Translations under genes and position numbers: made by a program
Part shown: positions 18,970 through 27,928 of the stretch, piece after piece
Numbering within the stretch: position 1 is the stretch's first letter
Layout of the letters: every line of letters starts with the position of its first letter
DNA from: Inquilinus limosus DSM 16000
Lineage (GTDB): Bacteria; Pseudomonadota; Alphaproteobacteria; DSM-16000; Inquilinaceae
DNA length: 64,000 nt
Assembly: GCF_000423185.1 (NCBI RefSeq)
Contig: NZ_AUHM01000005.1
Coordinates: forward strand, 310,001-374,000
Direction: 5' to 3'
Notes under the pieces: model-generated
Databases searched by the model: none
What the model was told of the DNA's origin: nothing
What the model saw: only the letters and a program-made list of their open reading frames with translations

Positions 18970-19515
18970 ATGGCGATGTCGCTGGCCGACCATTTCCGCC
19001 AGATGGCCCGCAACAACGCCTGGGCCAATGCCCGGCTGCATGCGGCCTGCCTCAGGCTGACGCCGGAGGAGTTCGCGGCGCCGCGCACCGGCTTCTTCCC
19101 GTCGCTGCGGCGGACGCTGAACCACATCCTGGTCGTCGACCGCGCCTACCTCGCCGATCTCAAGGGCACCGGCCGGCAGTACCCCGTCGATCCGGTCCCC
19201 TATCCCGACGCGGTCGACCTGGCCGCGGTCCAGGCCCAGACCGACCGCGATCTCGTCCGCTTCTGCGACGGGCTCGACGCCGCTGGCCTCGACCGGGTGG
19301 TGCCGATCGACCGCCGCGACGGCGTCGCCTATCGCGAGACGGTCACCGCCATCCTGGCCCACCTGTTCCAGCACCAGATCCATCACCGCGGCCAGGCCCA
19401 TGCCATGCTGTCCGGAACCCGGGTGAAGCCGCCGCAGCTCGACGAGTTCTTCCTCGCCTCCGACGCGCCGCGGCGGGAGGCGGAGCTGAAGCAGCTGGGG
19501 CTGGACCGGCGGTAG
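18970..19515 (+). CDS. DinB family protein (damage-inducible-type four-helix bundle)
   Basis: 181-residue DinB-like protein. The metal ligands are the spaced histidines in LNHILVVDRAYL and LFQHQIHHRGQAHAML, the classic H...HxxxH pattern. The start at 18970 is chosen because GGGAGG lies five bases upstream (MAMSLADHFRQMARNNAWAN); an ATG at 18949 is a weaker option. DinB proteins bind metal and some act as thiol (bacillithiol or mycothiol) transferases; the function here is not known. Confidence 0.9.
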   Translation: MAMSLADHFRQMARNNAWANARLHAACLRLTPEEFAAPRTGFFPSLRRTLNHILVVDRAYLADLKGTGRQYPVDPVPYPDAVDLAAVQAQTDRDLVRFCDGLDAAGLDRVVPIDRRDGVAYRETVTAILAHLFQHQIHHRGQAHAMLSGTRVKPPQLDEFFLASDAPRREAELKQLGLDRR

Positions 19516-19521
19516 GGAGGT

Positions 19522-20148
19522 TCAGGCGCCCTTGCCCAGCTGCGCGTCGACCAGCGCCTCGGCGGCCCAGACGATCGCCTGGGCGGGGCCGTCCCGGCCG
19601 CGCAGGGTCTGGCTGATCGCATAGGCGCCCTCGACCAGCAGCACGAGGCCGTCGGCCAGCGCCTTCGGGTCGGGCGCGCCGAGCGTCTCGGCCAGCTGCA
19701 GCATCCGGCGGCGCAGCTCGCGCTTGTTCGCCTCGGCCACCCGCCGCCCGGGGTGGCTCGGGTCGGGGAACTCGGTCGCGTCGTTGGTGAAGGGGCAGCC
19801 GCGATAGTTCGGGGCGGTGGTGCGGTCGGCGAGATATTCCATCAGCGCCCGCAGCTGCGCCCTCGGATCGCCCTCATGCTTGGCGAAGGCCTTGTCCCAG
19901 CGGCGCCAGTAGTCGGCGTTGCGGTCCTCGAGATAGGCGACGACCAGGTCGTCCTTCGACGGGAAGGCGCGGTACAGGCTGATCTTGGCGACGCCCGCCT
20001 CCTTGGCGATGGCGTCGACCCCGACCGCGCGGATGCCCTGGCGGTAGAACAGCTCGTCGGCGACCGCGAAGATCCGGTCGCGCGCCCGCTTCGGCGCGGC
20101 GCCGTCCGCCGCCGCGGCCTCCCGGGTCGTCTTCGTCTGCGCCATCAT
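19522..20148 (-). CDS. TetR family transcriptional regulator
   Basis: About 208 residues starting MMAQTKTTREAAAADGAAPK. The helix-turn-helix reads GIRAVGVDAIAKEAGVAKIS then LYRAFPSKDDLVVAYLEDRN. The C-terminal half has GCPFTNDATEFPDPSHPGR, typical of the subgroup often next to transporters or oxidoreductases. ATG pair at 20148/20145 has GAGG upstream. Divergent from an MFS transporter with two palindromic sites in the gap, so it most likely represses both. Confidence 0.9.
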   Translation of the reverse strand: MMAQTKTTREAAAADGAAPKRARDRIFAVADELFYRQGIRAVGVDAIAKEAGVAKISLYRAFPSKDDLVVAYLEDRNADYWRRWDKAFAKHEGDPRAQLRALMEYLADRTTAPNYRGCPFTNDATEFPDPSHPGRRVAEANKRELRRRMLQLAETLGAPDPKALADGLVLLVEGAYAISQTLRGRDGPAQAIVWAAEALVDAQLGKGA

Positions 20149-20172
20149 CCCACCTCTCGGGGTTGACATGTG

Positions 20173-20215
20173 ACCGACCGGTTCGTACGTCTTTCCGGCC
20201 GACGAACCGATCGGT
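20173..20215. promoter_or_regulatory. Paired TetR operator palindromes
   Basis: ACCGACCGGTTCGT at 20173-20186 and its near-exact inverse ACGAACCGATCGGT at 20202-20215. Each contains a 10-bp palindrome (ACCGACCGGT with one mismatch and ACCGATCGGT, perfect) spaced 33 bp start to start, near three helical turns. They sit between tetR and the MFS gene, the expected place for dimer-of-dimers repression. Confidence 0.75.
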
Positions 20216-20286
20216 TACATTTGGGCCGGATCGCCGCCGTTGTCCAGTCGCAACGACCATCCGCCGGAGCTGTAGGGGTACCGCCG

Positions 20287-21576
20287 ATGACCGCCCTCGT
20301 CGCCCGCCTGGTGTCAGGCCGCACGCATTACGGCTGGATCGCGGCCGCGGTCGCCTTCTTCGTCCTGCTCTCGGCCGCCGGCGTCCGGGCCACGCCCAGC
20401 GTGCTGATCGTGCCGCTGGAGCAGGCCTTCGGCTGGAGCCGCGACACCATCTCCTTCGCCATCGGCGTGAACATCTTCCTCTACGGGCTGATGGGGCCCT
20501 TCGCCGCGGCGGCGATGCAGCGCTTCGGCATCCGTCCGGTCATCATCTTCGCCCTGGCGCTGCTGGCCGCCGCGGTGTCCGGCTCGACCCTGATCACGCA
20601 GGAATGGCAGCTGGTGCTGACCTGGGGCCTCCTGGTCGGCTTCGGCAGCGGCATCGCGGCCATGGTGTTCGGCGCCACCATCGTCAACCGCTGGTTCCAG
20701 GAGAGGCGCGGCCTGGTCATGGGCCTCCTGACCGCCAGCACCGCCACCGGATCCCTCGTGTTCCTGCCGATTCTGGCCGCGGTGGCGGAGGATTTCGGCT
20801 GGAAGCCGGTGGCCTGGGTGGTCGCCCTTGCCGTTGCCGCGATGATCCCGCTGGTCGCCCTGCTGCTGCCCGAACGGCCGCAGGATGTCGGCCTCTCGCG
20901 CTACGGCGAGGCGCCGGGCGCCGCGCCGGCCGCCGCCACCGGCAACCCGATCGTCACCGCCTTCCGCATCCTCGGCCGGGCGAGCAAGAAGCGCGACTTC
21001 TGGCTGCTGGCCGGCAGCTTCTTCGTCTGCGGCCTGACCACCAACGGGCTGATCGGCACCCATCTGATCGCCGCCTGCCTGGACCAGGGCATCCCGGTGA
21101 CGACAGGCGCCGCCCTTCTGGCCGCCATGGGCATCTTCGACCTGATCGGCACCACAGCCTCGGGCTGGCTGTCCGACCGCTATTCCAGCCGCTGGCTGTT
21201 GTTCTGGTACTACGGGCTGCGCGGCCTGTCGCTGATCTACCTGCCCTTCTCCGGCTTCACCTTCTACGGCCTGTCGGTCTTCGCCGTGTTCTACGGGCTC
21301 GACTGGATCGCGACGGTGCCGCCGACGCTGAAGCTGACCAACGACGCCTTCGGCAAGGACGACGCGCCGGTGGTGTTCGGCTGGATTGCCGCGGCGCACC
21401 AAGTCGGCGCCGCCACCGCCGCCTTCGGCGCCGGGGTGATCCGCACCGCCATGGACGGCTATCTCCTGGCCTTCCTGGTCGCGGGCATCATCTGCGTCGG
21501 CACCGCCTTCATGGTGCTGGCGATCGGCCGCGGCCCGCGTCCCACCGCCGGCCGGCTGGCCGAAGCCGCCGCCTGA
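20287..21576 (+). CDS. Major facilitator superfamily transporter
   Basis: 429-residue MFS carrier with about 12 hydrophobic segments. It begins MTALVARLVSGRTHYGWIAA; the first helix leads to FGWSRDTISFAIGVNIFLYG, common in monocarboxylate-type/OFA-like MFS proteins. RWFQERRGLVMGLLTASTATGS is the cytoplasmic loop A motif; GWLSDRYSSRWLLFWYYGLR is the corresponding second-half loop. AGGGG lies upstream of ATG 20287; an earlier in-frame start at 20170 would run through the operator pair and is rejected. Probably a small organic anion importer or exporter under the divergent TetR. Confidence 0.9.
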   Translation: MTALVARLVSGRTHYGWIAAAVAFFVLLSAAGVRATPSVLIVPLEQAFGWSRDTISFAIGVNIFLYGLMGPFAAAAMQRFGIRPVIIFALALLAAAVSGSTLITQEWQLVLTWGLLVGFGSGIAAMVFGATIVNRWFQERRGLVMGLLTASTATGSLVFLPILAAVAEDFGWKPVAWVVALAVAAMIPLVALLLPERPQDVGLSRYGEAPGAAPAAATGNPIVTAFRILGRASKKRDFWLLAGSFFVCGLTTNGLIGTHLIAACLDQGIPVTTGAALLAAMGIFDLIGTTASGWLSDRYSSRWLLFWYYGLRGLSLIYLPFSGFTFYGLSVFAVFYGLDWIATVPPTLKLTNDAFGKDDAPVVFGWIAAAHQVGAATAAFGAGVIRTAMDGYLLAFLVAGIICVGTAFMVLAIGRGPRPTAGRLAEAAA

Positions 21577-21687
21577 CCATCGCGACGGGGTGGGGCGAAG
21601 CCCTGCCCCGACGGCCGCGGGGGTGGTCATCGGCCGCTCCGCGGGGCAGTCTCTCCGGCAACGAGTCGCAATCCGGGGAGAGACTTC

Positions 21688-23262
21688 ATGGCGGACAACT
21701 GCGCCCAGGCGATCATCGACGCCTTCACCCGCAGCGGCGTGGACACGGCCTTCGGCATCCCCGGCGTGCACACGCTCGAGCTGTACCGCGCCCTCGGCCG
21801 CAACGGGCTGCGCCATGTCGCTGTGCGGCACGAGCAGGGGGCCGCCTTCATGGCCGACGGCTACGCCCGGGCCAGCGGCCGGCCGGCGATCTGCGTGCTG
21901 ATCACCGGCCCCGGCCTGCTCAACGCCGCGACGGGCATCGGCCAGGCCTATTCCGACAGCGTGCCGATGGTGGTGCTGTCCACCGTCAATGCCCGCGCCG
22001 ATCTCGGCCTCGGCCGCGGCGAGCTGCACGAGATGCGCAACCAGCGCCTGGCGATGGAGGGGCTGGTCGCCTCCGCCCTCACCGTGGTCGATCCGTCCCA
22101 GGCCCGTGCCGCGGCCGATCTCAGCCTGGCCCGGATGGCGCTGGGCCGCCCGCGGCCGGTCTATATCGAGCTGCCGCTCGACGTCGCCACCGCCGAGGCG
22201 CCTGAGGATTCGGGCGCGCTGCCGGCCCTGCCTCTGCCCGCGCCCAACCCGGCGGCGCTGGCGCAGGCGGCCGCGCTGCTGCGCGGGGCGAAGCGGCCGC
22301 TGATCCTGCTCGGCGGCGGCGCCGTGGATGCGGCCGCCGCGGCCCGGCGCTTGGCCGAAAGCCTGGGCGCGGTCGTCGCCTGCTCGATCGCCGGCAAGGG
22401 CATCGTGCCCGATGACGGGCCGCATTCGATCGGCGCCCGCATCGGCACCGCGGAGGGGCAGAAGCTGATCGTCGAGGCCGATGTCGTGCTGGCGGTCGGC
22501 ACCGAGCTGTCGATGACCGACCGCTGGGCGCCGCTGCGCGTTCCGGGCGCGCTGATCCGGGTCGACATCGATCCCGACGTGCTGGTGCGCGACCACCGGC
22601 CCGCGGTGCCGCTGCTCTGCGACGCCGGGCTGGCGCTGGAGGGGCTGGCCGCGGCCCTGTCCGATCTCGGCGGCCGCTCCGTCTGGGCGGGCGATCTGGA
22701 GCCGGTGCGCCGGGCCGCCGACGCGGCCGAGTTCGGCGACAAGCCCGGCCATCTGGCGTTCCTGTCGCGGCTGCGCGACGCGCTGCCGGACGACGCCGTG
22801 GTGGTCACCGACATGACCCAGATCGCCTATACCGCCAACGTCGTCTTCCCGGCCCGGCAGCCGCGCGGCTGGCTGCACCCGGTCGGCTTCGGCACGCTGG
22901 GCTACGCCCTGCCGGCGGCGGTCGGCGCCAAGCTGGCGCGGCCCGACGCGCAGGTGGTGGCGCTGGCCGGCGATTACGGCCTCGGCTTCACCTGCCAGGA
23001 GCTGGGGACGGCCGCCGATCTCGGCCTGGGGCTGCCGGTCGTGGTCTGGAACAACCGCGGCCTCGGCCAGATCGCCTATGGCATGGACAAGGCGGGGATC
23101 GCGCGCCTCGGCGTCGAGATCGACCCGCCGGCCTTCGACGCCATGGCCGCGACCTATGGCTGCGGCTATGCCGCAGTCGACGACCCGCGCCACCTGCCGC
23201 AGCGTCTGGCCGCCGCCTTCGACGACAGCAAGCCGACCCTGATCGAGGTCGCGGCGGCGTAG
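21688..23262 (+). CDS. Thiamine-diphosphate-dependent decarboxylase, AruI-like
   Basis: 524-residue ThDP enzyme of the acetolactate-synthase fold. The cofactor-activating Glu lies in VRHEQGAAFMADGYARASGR, the central domain has RPLILLGGGAVDAAAAAR, and the ThDP/Mg motif is AGDYGLGFTCQELG to VVVWNNRG. GIPGVHTLELYRAL and RGELHEMRNQRLAMEGLV resemble 5-guanidino-2-oxopentanoate decarboxylases (arginine transaminase pathway) more than true acetolactate synthases, and no small regulatory subunit follows. The AruI assignment is by remembered similarity and tentative. GGGGAGAG precedes the ATG. Confidence 0.78.
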   Translation: MADNCAQAIIDAFTRSGVDTAFGIPGVHTLELYRALGRNGLRHVAVRHEQGAAFMADGYARASGRPAICVLITGPGLLNAATGIGQAYSDSVPMVVLSTVNARADLGLGRGELHEMRNQRLAMEGLVASALTVVDPSQARAAADLSLARMALGRPRPVYIELPLDVATAEAPEDSGALPALPLPAPNPAALAQAAALLRGAKRPLILLGGGAVDAAAAARRLAESLGAVVACSIAGKGIVPDDGPHSIGARIGTAEGQKLIVEADVVLAVGTELSMTDRWAPLRVPGALIRVDIDPDVLVRDHRPAVPLLCDAGLALEGLAAALSDLGGRSVWAGDLEPVRRAADAAEFGDKPGHLAFLSRLRDALPDDAVVVTDMTQIAYTANVVFPARQPRGWLHPVGFGTLGYALPAAVGAKLARPDAQVVALAGDYGLGFTCQELGTAADLGLGLPVVVWNNRGLGQIAYGMDKAGIARLGVEIDPPAFDAMAATYGCGYAAVDDPRHLPQRLAAAFDDSKPTLIEVAAA

Positions 23263-23355
23263 TCCGGTCTTCCGGAACCACCCTTCGCCGGATGCCATTG
23301 CCCGGGATGACGGCCCGCGCTTCCGCGGCCGTCCTTCTCAGGTATGGAGGTTGGC

Positions 23356-23925
23356 ATGCCCGAACGTCTCGACGGACGCAGGATCGCCGTGCTCGTCGCC
23401 AACGGCTTCGAGCAGGTGGAGATGACCGAGCCGGTCAAGGCCCTGAAGGAGGCCGGCGCCACGGTCGAGATCGTCAGCCCGGAATCCTCCCAGGTCACCG
23501 GCCACAAGCATCTCGATAAGGGCGACAGCTTCCCGGTCGACGTGACGCTCGACCGCGCGGCGCCCGAGGGCTATGACGGCCTGCTGATCCCGGGCGGGGT
23601 GCACAGCCCGGACCAGCTGCGCATGAACCAGCGGGCGCTCGATTTCGTGCGCGGCTTCTTCGACACCGGCAAGCCGGTGGCGGCGATCTGCCACGGCCCG
23701 CAGCTGCTGATCAGCGCCGGCGTGGTCGATGGCTGCGAGATGACCGGCTACAAGGCGATCCAGGTCGATCTCGAGAATGCCGGCGCCACCGTCCATGACC
23801 GCGAGGTGGTGGTCGACCAGGGCCTGGTCACCAGCCGGTCGCCAGATGACATCCCGGCCTTCAACGCCAAGATGGTCGAGGAGTTCGCCGAAGGCCGGCA
23901 CAGCGGCCGGATGGCCGCGAGCTGA
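23356..23925 (+). CDS. DJ-1/PfpI family protein (YhbO-like)
   Basis: 189-residue type 1 glutamine-amidotransferase-like protein. The nucleophile Cys sits in AAICHGPQLLISAGV and the partner Glu in VLVANGFEQVEMTEPV. GYDGLLIPGGVHSPDQLR and KAIQVDLENAGATVHDREVV match PfpI/YhbO proteins, proposed to act as proteases, glyoxalases or deglycases. I start at 23356 because GGAGG sits five bases upstream; the ATG at 23344 is earlier but overlaps that site. Confidence 0.92.
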   Translation: MPERLDGRRIAVLVANGFEQVEMTEPVKALKEAGATVEIVSPESSQVTGHKHLDKGDSFPVDVTLDRAAPEGYDGLLIPGGVHSPDQLRMNQRALDFVRGFFDTGKPVAAICHGPQLLISAGVVDGCEMTGYKAIQVDLENAGATVHDREVVVDQGLVTSRSPDDIPAFNAKMVEEFAEGRHSGRMAAS

Positions 23926-23928
23926 CGC

Positions 23929-25959
23929 TCAGCGCTGGCGCTCGCGGCGGAGGGCGGCGAGGCGCGCGGCCGCTGTGGGCTCGGCCAGCGCTTCGCTTGC
24001 CGTCCGGTCCAGCCGCCGGCGCCAGTTCGGGTATTCGTCGATCGTGCCGGGCAGATTCGGCTGCTGCTCCAGCCCCAGCGCGTCCTCCAGCGGGATCAGC
24101 GCCAGCCGCGACGGGCTGCGGGCGACGAAGCGCAAAGCCGCGTCGACCACCGGCCCCGTTTGGTCCGGCTCGGGGCCGGCGCCGACCGCCTGCCACAGCC
24201 GGGTCCGATCGGCGTCGCGCTGCGCCCGCTCGGAAGCTCCGCCGTCGGCATATCGTCCGAGCTCCGCCCGAGCCGCGATGTCGGTGCCGCGCCACCAGCC
24301 GGCCACCGGCGGCAGGTCGTGGGTCGAGCTCATGGCCACGGCGCCGGCGTCCCAGCGCTCGGCCGGCTTGAAGCCCTCGCCCTCGCGCTCGAACCACAGC
24401 ACCCGCATGCCGGCCACGGCGCGGTCGGCCAGCAGCCCCGCGAAGCCCCAGGGCAGGGTGCCGAGATCCTCGCCGATCACCACGGCGCGGTGGCGGTGCG
24501 ATTCCAGCGCCACCAGCCGCAGCAGATCCTCCACCGGATAGGACAGGTAGGCGCCCTCGGTCGGGGCCATCCCGTCCGGCACCAGCCACAGCCGGGCCAG
24601 CCCCATGACATGGTCGATGCGGATGCCACCGGCATGGCGCAGAGTCGCCCGCAGCGTGTCGAGGAAGGGGGCGAAGCCGGTCTCGACCATCGCCCGTGGC
24701 GAGATGGCCGCGAGGGTCCAGTTCTGGCCGTCGGCGTTGAAGGCGTCGGGCGGCGACCCGATGCTGGCGCCGCCCAGCACGTCCGACGGACGGCTCCAGG
24801 CATGGCTGCCGGTGGCGTCCATCCCGACCGCGAGATCCGCGATCAGGCCGAGCCGCATGCCGGCCGAGCGCGCCTCAGCCTGGGCGGCGGCGAAGGCGCG
24901 GTCGGCCAGCCATTGCAGGAACAGGTGGAAGCGGACCTCGCGATCCTGCGCCGCGGCGAACTCCGCCACCGCGCTGCTGCGGGGGTCGCGCAGCGCCGCC
25001 GGCCAGCGCCGCCAGTCCCGGTCGGCCGGGTCGGCGGCCAAGCGGGCGGCGTGCAGCGCCTCGAACCGGGCATGGTCCTGCAGCAGCGATCCGCCGGCCC
25101 GGACGAAGCCGGCGAACTCCTCGGCCAGACCGCCGCCGGCCTCGGCATCGAAGCCGTCGAACAGGGTCCGGAACAGCGCCAGCTTCGCCCACGCCGCGTC
25201 CGGCCAGTCGATCAGCGTCCGGGACTCGCCGCGCCGCAGCGCCTCGGCCACGCCCGCCGCCCGGATCGCGGCGGCGACTCGACCAGCGCCGAACAGCGCG
25301 GCGGGATCGGCCAGCAGCGGGTTCAGGAACAGCCTGCTGGAGGGGGAGTAGGGGCCGAAGCGCCCCGGCTCCGCCGTGAACAGGGCATGGATCGGGCTCA
25401 GCGCCACCGCATCGGCGCCGGCGCGGCCGGCGGCCCGGGCGAGCTCGACGATGCCGCGGCTGTCGCCGATGCCGCCGTCTCCCGCGCTTCGCAGGCTGTA
25501 GATCTGCGCGGCCAGGCCCCACATCCGGCCGCCGCGGGCGACCTCGTCCAGGCCGAAGCAGCGCGGTGGCGCCACCGCCAGCGTGATCTCACGGTCGCCC
25601 AGAAGCAGCCGGTGATAGCCGGTCCGGTCGACCGGCGGGACCCAGCAGCGGCCGTCGTCGCCCGGATGCACGGTGATGTCGGTCCGGTCGCCCGACTCCA
25701 GCACCAGGACGGCGGCGCCGGTGCCGGCGGCCGGCGGAAGCGGGATCGCCTGATGGATCTGGCCGGTGACCAGAGGCGGGACGGGTGACGCCGGCTCGTC
25801 GGCACCGATCAGCGCCAGCAGCCGCTTCAGCGTCTCCGGCGCCACGCTACGGGCCTTGCCGGTGACGTCAGTCCAGTCGGGCGCGATGCCGGCCCGGCGG
25901 GCCCGGTCGCGCAAGGCGTCGTCCACAAGATCCAAAACAAGACCCTTCCCCTCGGCCAC
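23929..25959 (-). CDS. malQ: 4-alpha-glucanotransferase
   Basis: GH77 amylomaltase that transfers maltooligosaccharide units; 676 residues, near the family length of bacterial MalQ with an N-terminal extension. Visible motifs: IRIDHVMGLARLWLVPDG (nucleophile Asp), VVIGEDLGTLPWGFAGLL (acid/base Glu), MSSTHDLPPVAGWWRG (third Asp), and SIGSPPDAFNADGQNW. The start is uncertain: GTG at 25959 gives VAEGKGLVLDLVDDAL, while the only good ribosome site (GGGGAAGGG) is inside that stretch and fits a TTG eight codons later. No glycogen or maltose genes adjoin it. Confidence 0.92.
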   Translation of the reverse strand: MAEGKGLVLDLVDDALRDRARRAGIAPDWTDVTGKARSVAPETLKRLLALIGADEPASPVPPLVTGQIHQAIPLPPAAGTGAAVLVLESGDRTDITVHPGDDGRCWVPPVDRTGYHRLLLGDREITLAVAPPRCFGLDEVARGGRMWGLAAQIYSLRSAGDGGIGDSRGIVELARAAGRAGADAVALSPIHALFTAEPGRFGPYSPSSRLFLNPLLADPAALFGAGRVAAAIRAAGVAEALRRGESRTLIDWPDAAWAKLALFRTLFDGFDAEAGGGLAEEFAGFVRAGGSLLQDHARFEALHAARLAADPADRDWRRWPAALRDPRSSAVAEFAAAQDREVRFHLFLQWLADRAFAAAQAEARSAGMRLGLIADLAVGMDATGSHAWSRPSDVLGGASIGSPPDAFNADGQNWTLAAISPRAMVETGFAPFLDTLRATLRHAGGIRIDHVMGLARLWLVPDGMAPTEGAYLSYPVEDLLRLVALESHRHRAVVIGEDLGTLPWGFAGLLADRAVAGMRVLWFEREGEGFKPAERWDAGAVAMSSTHDLPPVAGWWRGTDIAARAELGRYADGGASERAQRDADRTRLWQAVGAGPEPDQTGPVVDAALRFVARSPSRLALIPLEDALGLEQQPNLPGTIDEYPNWRRRLDRTASEALAEPTAAARLAALRRERQR

Positions 25960-26125
25960 GCCGCGGCGCGGCTGTGATCATATGGAGCCGGATCTCGGAT
26001 GGGAAAGGCTACGCTGGCGGAAGCGGTCTGCCGGAATCAAAATCCCGTGCCCGCAGCGGCGCTGGGCGCCATGCAGGCACGGGATCGAAATCTCGGCCGG
26101 ACGGCTATCGTCCGGATCTGGCGAC

Positions 26126-26428
26126 TCAGGCCAGGGTCAGCGAGCGCGGCATCGCCACGCTGCGGGTGCGGCGACGCTCCACCACCACGGCGCTTCCGGT
26201 GTTCGAGCGGATCGTCGAGGTGATGCGGAGGGTCGACTTCTTCGCCATCTCCGCCGCCTGGGCCTCGGCCGCGGCGCGGACCTCGTCGAGCGACAGGCCA
26301 CTCAGCTCGGCGGCGATCTGCAGCCGCTCCTCGTAGTCGGCGGTCAGCCCCTCGGCGGCGTACAGCGCGTCTTCCACCGTCGGCAGCTCGCGCTTGGTGA
26401 CATAGCGGACGTTCTTGACGGCAGGCAT
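26126..26428 (-). CDS. Small hypothetical protein
   Basis: 100 residues: MPAVKNVRYVTKRELPTVED, then an Ala/Glu-rich helix (LSLDEVRAAAEAQAAEMAKK) and a basic, Ser/Thr-rich tail ending MPRSLTLA. No signal peptide, membrane helix or recognisable domain. The ATG at 26428 has GGGAG seven bases upstream, which supports it over the ATG at 26452. It is divergent from the DapA-like gene, with paired direct repeats in the gap. Confidence 0.6.
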   Translation of the reverse strand: MPAVKNVRYVTKRELPTVEDALYAAEGLTADYEERLQIAAELSGLSLDEVRAAAEAQAAEMAKKSTLRITSTIRSNTGSAVVVERRRTRSVAMPRSLTLA

Positions 26429-26754
26429 TGGATCGCTCCCGTAAACCTTCACCCGTTGCTCTGGACATTCGATCCGGCCCTGCGTCGGCCGGGCCGGTCA
26501 AATGCCCGTAAAATGTGGTGCAAAGAGGGCGGAGCTGCGGCCCGGATCGGGCTTGGCCGTGCCTCCCTGCACCTGATGAGAATAATCATACCATTTTGCG
26601 GTGCAACATAGGTTTGCAGGAAATGCTGCGGTGCAATGTCGCCAGCGAAGGGCTCGCTTCGGTCCGGCACATGTCTGTCGACAAATTAAATACAGGCGGT
26701 ATCCTGGACCGGCCGCCGCGGATCGGCGGCTGATCACAGGGAGAGAGGCAGGCG
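26429..26754. promoter_or_regulatory. Divergent regulatory region with paired 10-bp direct repeats
   Basis: 326 bases without a gene. TGCGGTGCAA occurs at 26597-26606 and 26627-26636, exactly 30 bp apart, in an AT-richer stretch. A GAGAATAATCAT sequence precedes the first copy and CTGTCGACAAATTAAATAC, with the TGTCGACA palindrome of many GntR-type operators, lies near 26675-26693. These could control the DapA-like gene, the small gene, or both. Confidence 0.5.
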
Positions 26755-27666
26755 ATGGCGGGGCAGCGCTGGACCGGGGTCTACACGGCGATCACCACCA
26801 AGATGGACGCGGCGCAGGAGGTCGACCTGGCGGCGGTGCGCGCCGATGTCGCGTTCCAGATCGAGAACGGCGTCGACGGCATCATCTGCTGCGGCTCGAT
26901 CGGCGAGGCCAGCACGCTGACCGCCGATGAGAAGATGGCCATTGCCGTGGCGTCGAAGGAAGCGGCGGGCGGCCGCCCGGTGCTGCTGACCGTGGCCGAG
27001 GATTCGACTCGCGCCGGTGTGGCGCTGGCGGAACGGGCTACGGCCGCGGGCATGGACGGGCTGATGCTGCTGCCGGCGATGCGCTACGTCTCCGACCGGC
27101 GCGAGACCATCCACCATTTCCGCACCGTGGCCCGGGCCACCAGCCTGCCGATTATGGTCTACAACAACCCGATCGCCTATTCGGTCGACATCACGCCGGA
27201 GATGTTCGCCGAGATGGCGGACGAGCCGAACTTCGTCGCGATCAAGGAATCCTCGGGCGATGTCCGCCGCATCACCGACATCCTGAACACGGTCGGCGAC
27301 CGCTACGCCATCTTCACCGGGGTCGACGACCTGGCGCTGGAAAGCCTGATGCTCGGCGCCGTGGGCTGGGTCGCCGGCCTGGTCTGCGCCTTCCCGCGCG
27401 AGACCGTGGCGATCCACAAGCTGGTCGCGGCCGGTCGGATCCCGGAGGCGTTGGAGATCTACCGCTGGTTCATGCCGCTGCTGCACCTCGACGTGTCGCT
27501 GCGCTTCGTCCAGAACGTCAAGCTGGCCGAGGCGATCGTGCGCGGCACCTCGACCGTGGTGCGCCAGCCGCGGCTGGAACTGCAGGGGGCGGAGCGCGAC
27601 CGGGTCGAGACCATCGTCCGCACCGCGCTGGCCAATCGGCCAGACCTGGCCAAGTACGGGCTCTGA
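26755..27666 (+). CDS. Dihydrodipicolinate synthase family aldolase/lyase
   Basis: 303-residue DapA-fold (NAL family) enzyme. GSIGEASTLTADEK replaces the GTTGE motif of true DapA, the conserved Tyr is in MVYNNPIAYSVD and the Schiff-base Lys in FVAIKESSGDVRRI. True DapA usually has GTTGE, and this gene stands alone, so a catabolic aldolase or deaminase (for example of hydroxyproline or keto-sugar acids) is more likely than lysine biosynthesis. A GGGAGAGAGG site lies six bases before the ATG. Confidence 0.88.
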   Translation: MAGQRWTGVYTAITTKMDAAQEVDLAAVRADVAFQIENGVDGIICCGSIGEASTLTADEKMAIAVASKEAAGGRPVLLTVAEDSTRAGVALAERATAAGMDGLMLLPAMRYVSDRRETIHHFRTVARATSLPIMVYNNPIAYSVDITPEMFAEMADEPNFVAIKESSGDVRRITDILNTVGDRYAIFTGVDDLALESLMLGAVGWVAGLVCAFPRETVAIHKLVAAGRIPEALEIYRWFMPLLHLDVSLRFVQNVKLAEAIVRGTSTVVRQPRLELQGAERDRVETIVRTALANRPDLAKYGL

Positions 27667-27703
27667 GACCGGCGAGTCCAAGAACTGATCGTCATTCCGT
27701 GCT

Positions 27704-27728
27704 CGCTGCGGCGCGACGCGCCGCAGCG
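27704..27728. terminator. Perfect 11-bp hairpin after the DapA-like gene
   Basis: CGCTGCGGCGC, loop GAC, GCGCCGCAGCG, 38 bases after the stop codon. Very stable stem but no T-run follows on either strand, so terminator activity is only suggested by position. Confidence 0.4.
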
Positions 27729-27928
27729 CCGCCGTCCATGGAACCCAGCGTCAGGTGGTGGACCGGAAGGCCGATCGGTCCCAAATCAAGAAGGTACAGA
27801 TGGACCGGGGTCCCGGTATCGGACACCTGGGCGATCTGGGAGACGCGACCCATGACTGCGGCCCTTATGCGCAGCAGAACGCGATTTGATCGCCTGGTCC
27901 AGCCTGCGTGTCACATGGGAGAACACCA

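Noticed and set aside
21688-23262. Calling the ThDP enzyme an acetolactate synthase large subunit
   Set aside because: No small subunit follows and the N-terminal and central motifs fit the AruI-like decarboxylase group better.
20314-23298. 994-codon minus-strand open frame across the MFS and ThDP enzyme genes
   Set aside because: Antisense shadow of two clearly real genes; low-complexity composition and no ribosome site.
26755-27666. Calling the aldolase true DapA of lysine synthesis
   Set aside because: GSIGE replaces GTTGE and there is no lysine or cell-wall context; a catabolic family member is likelier.
27704-27728. Confident rho-independent terminator
   Set aside because: The stem is perfect but lacks a T-run, so it is kept only as a low-confidence feature.
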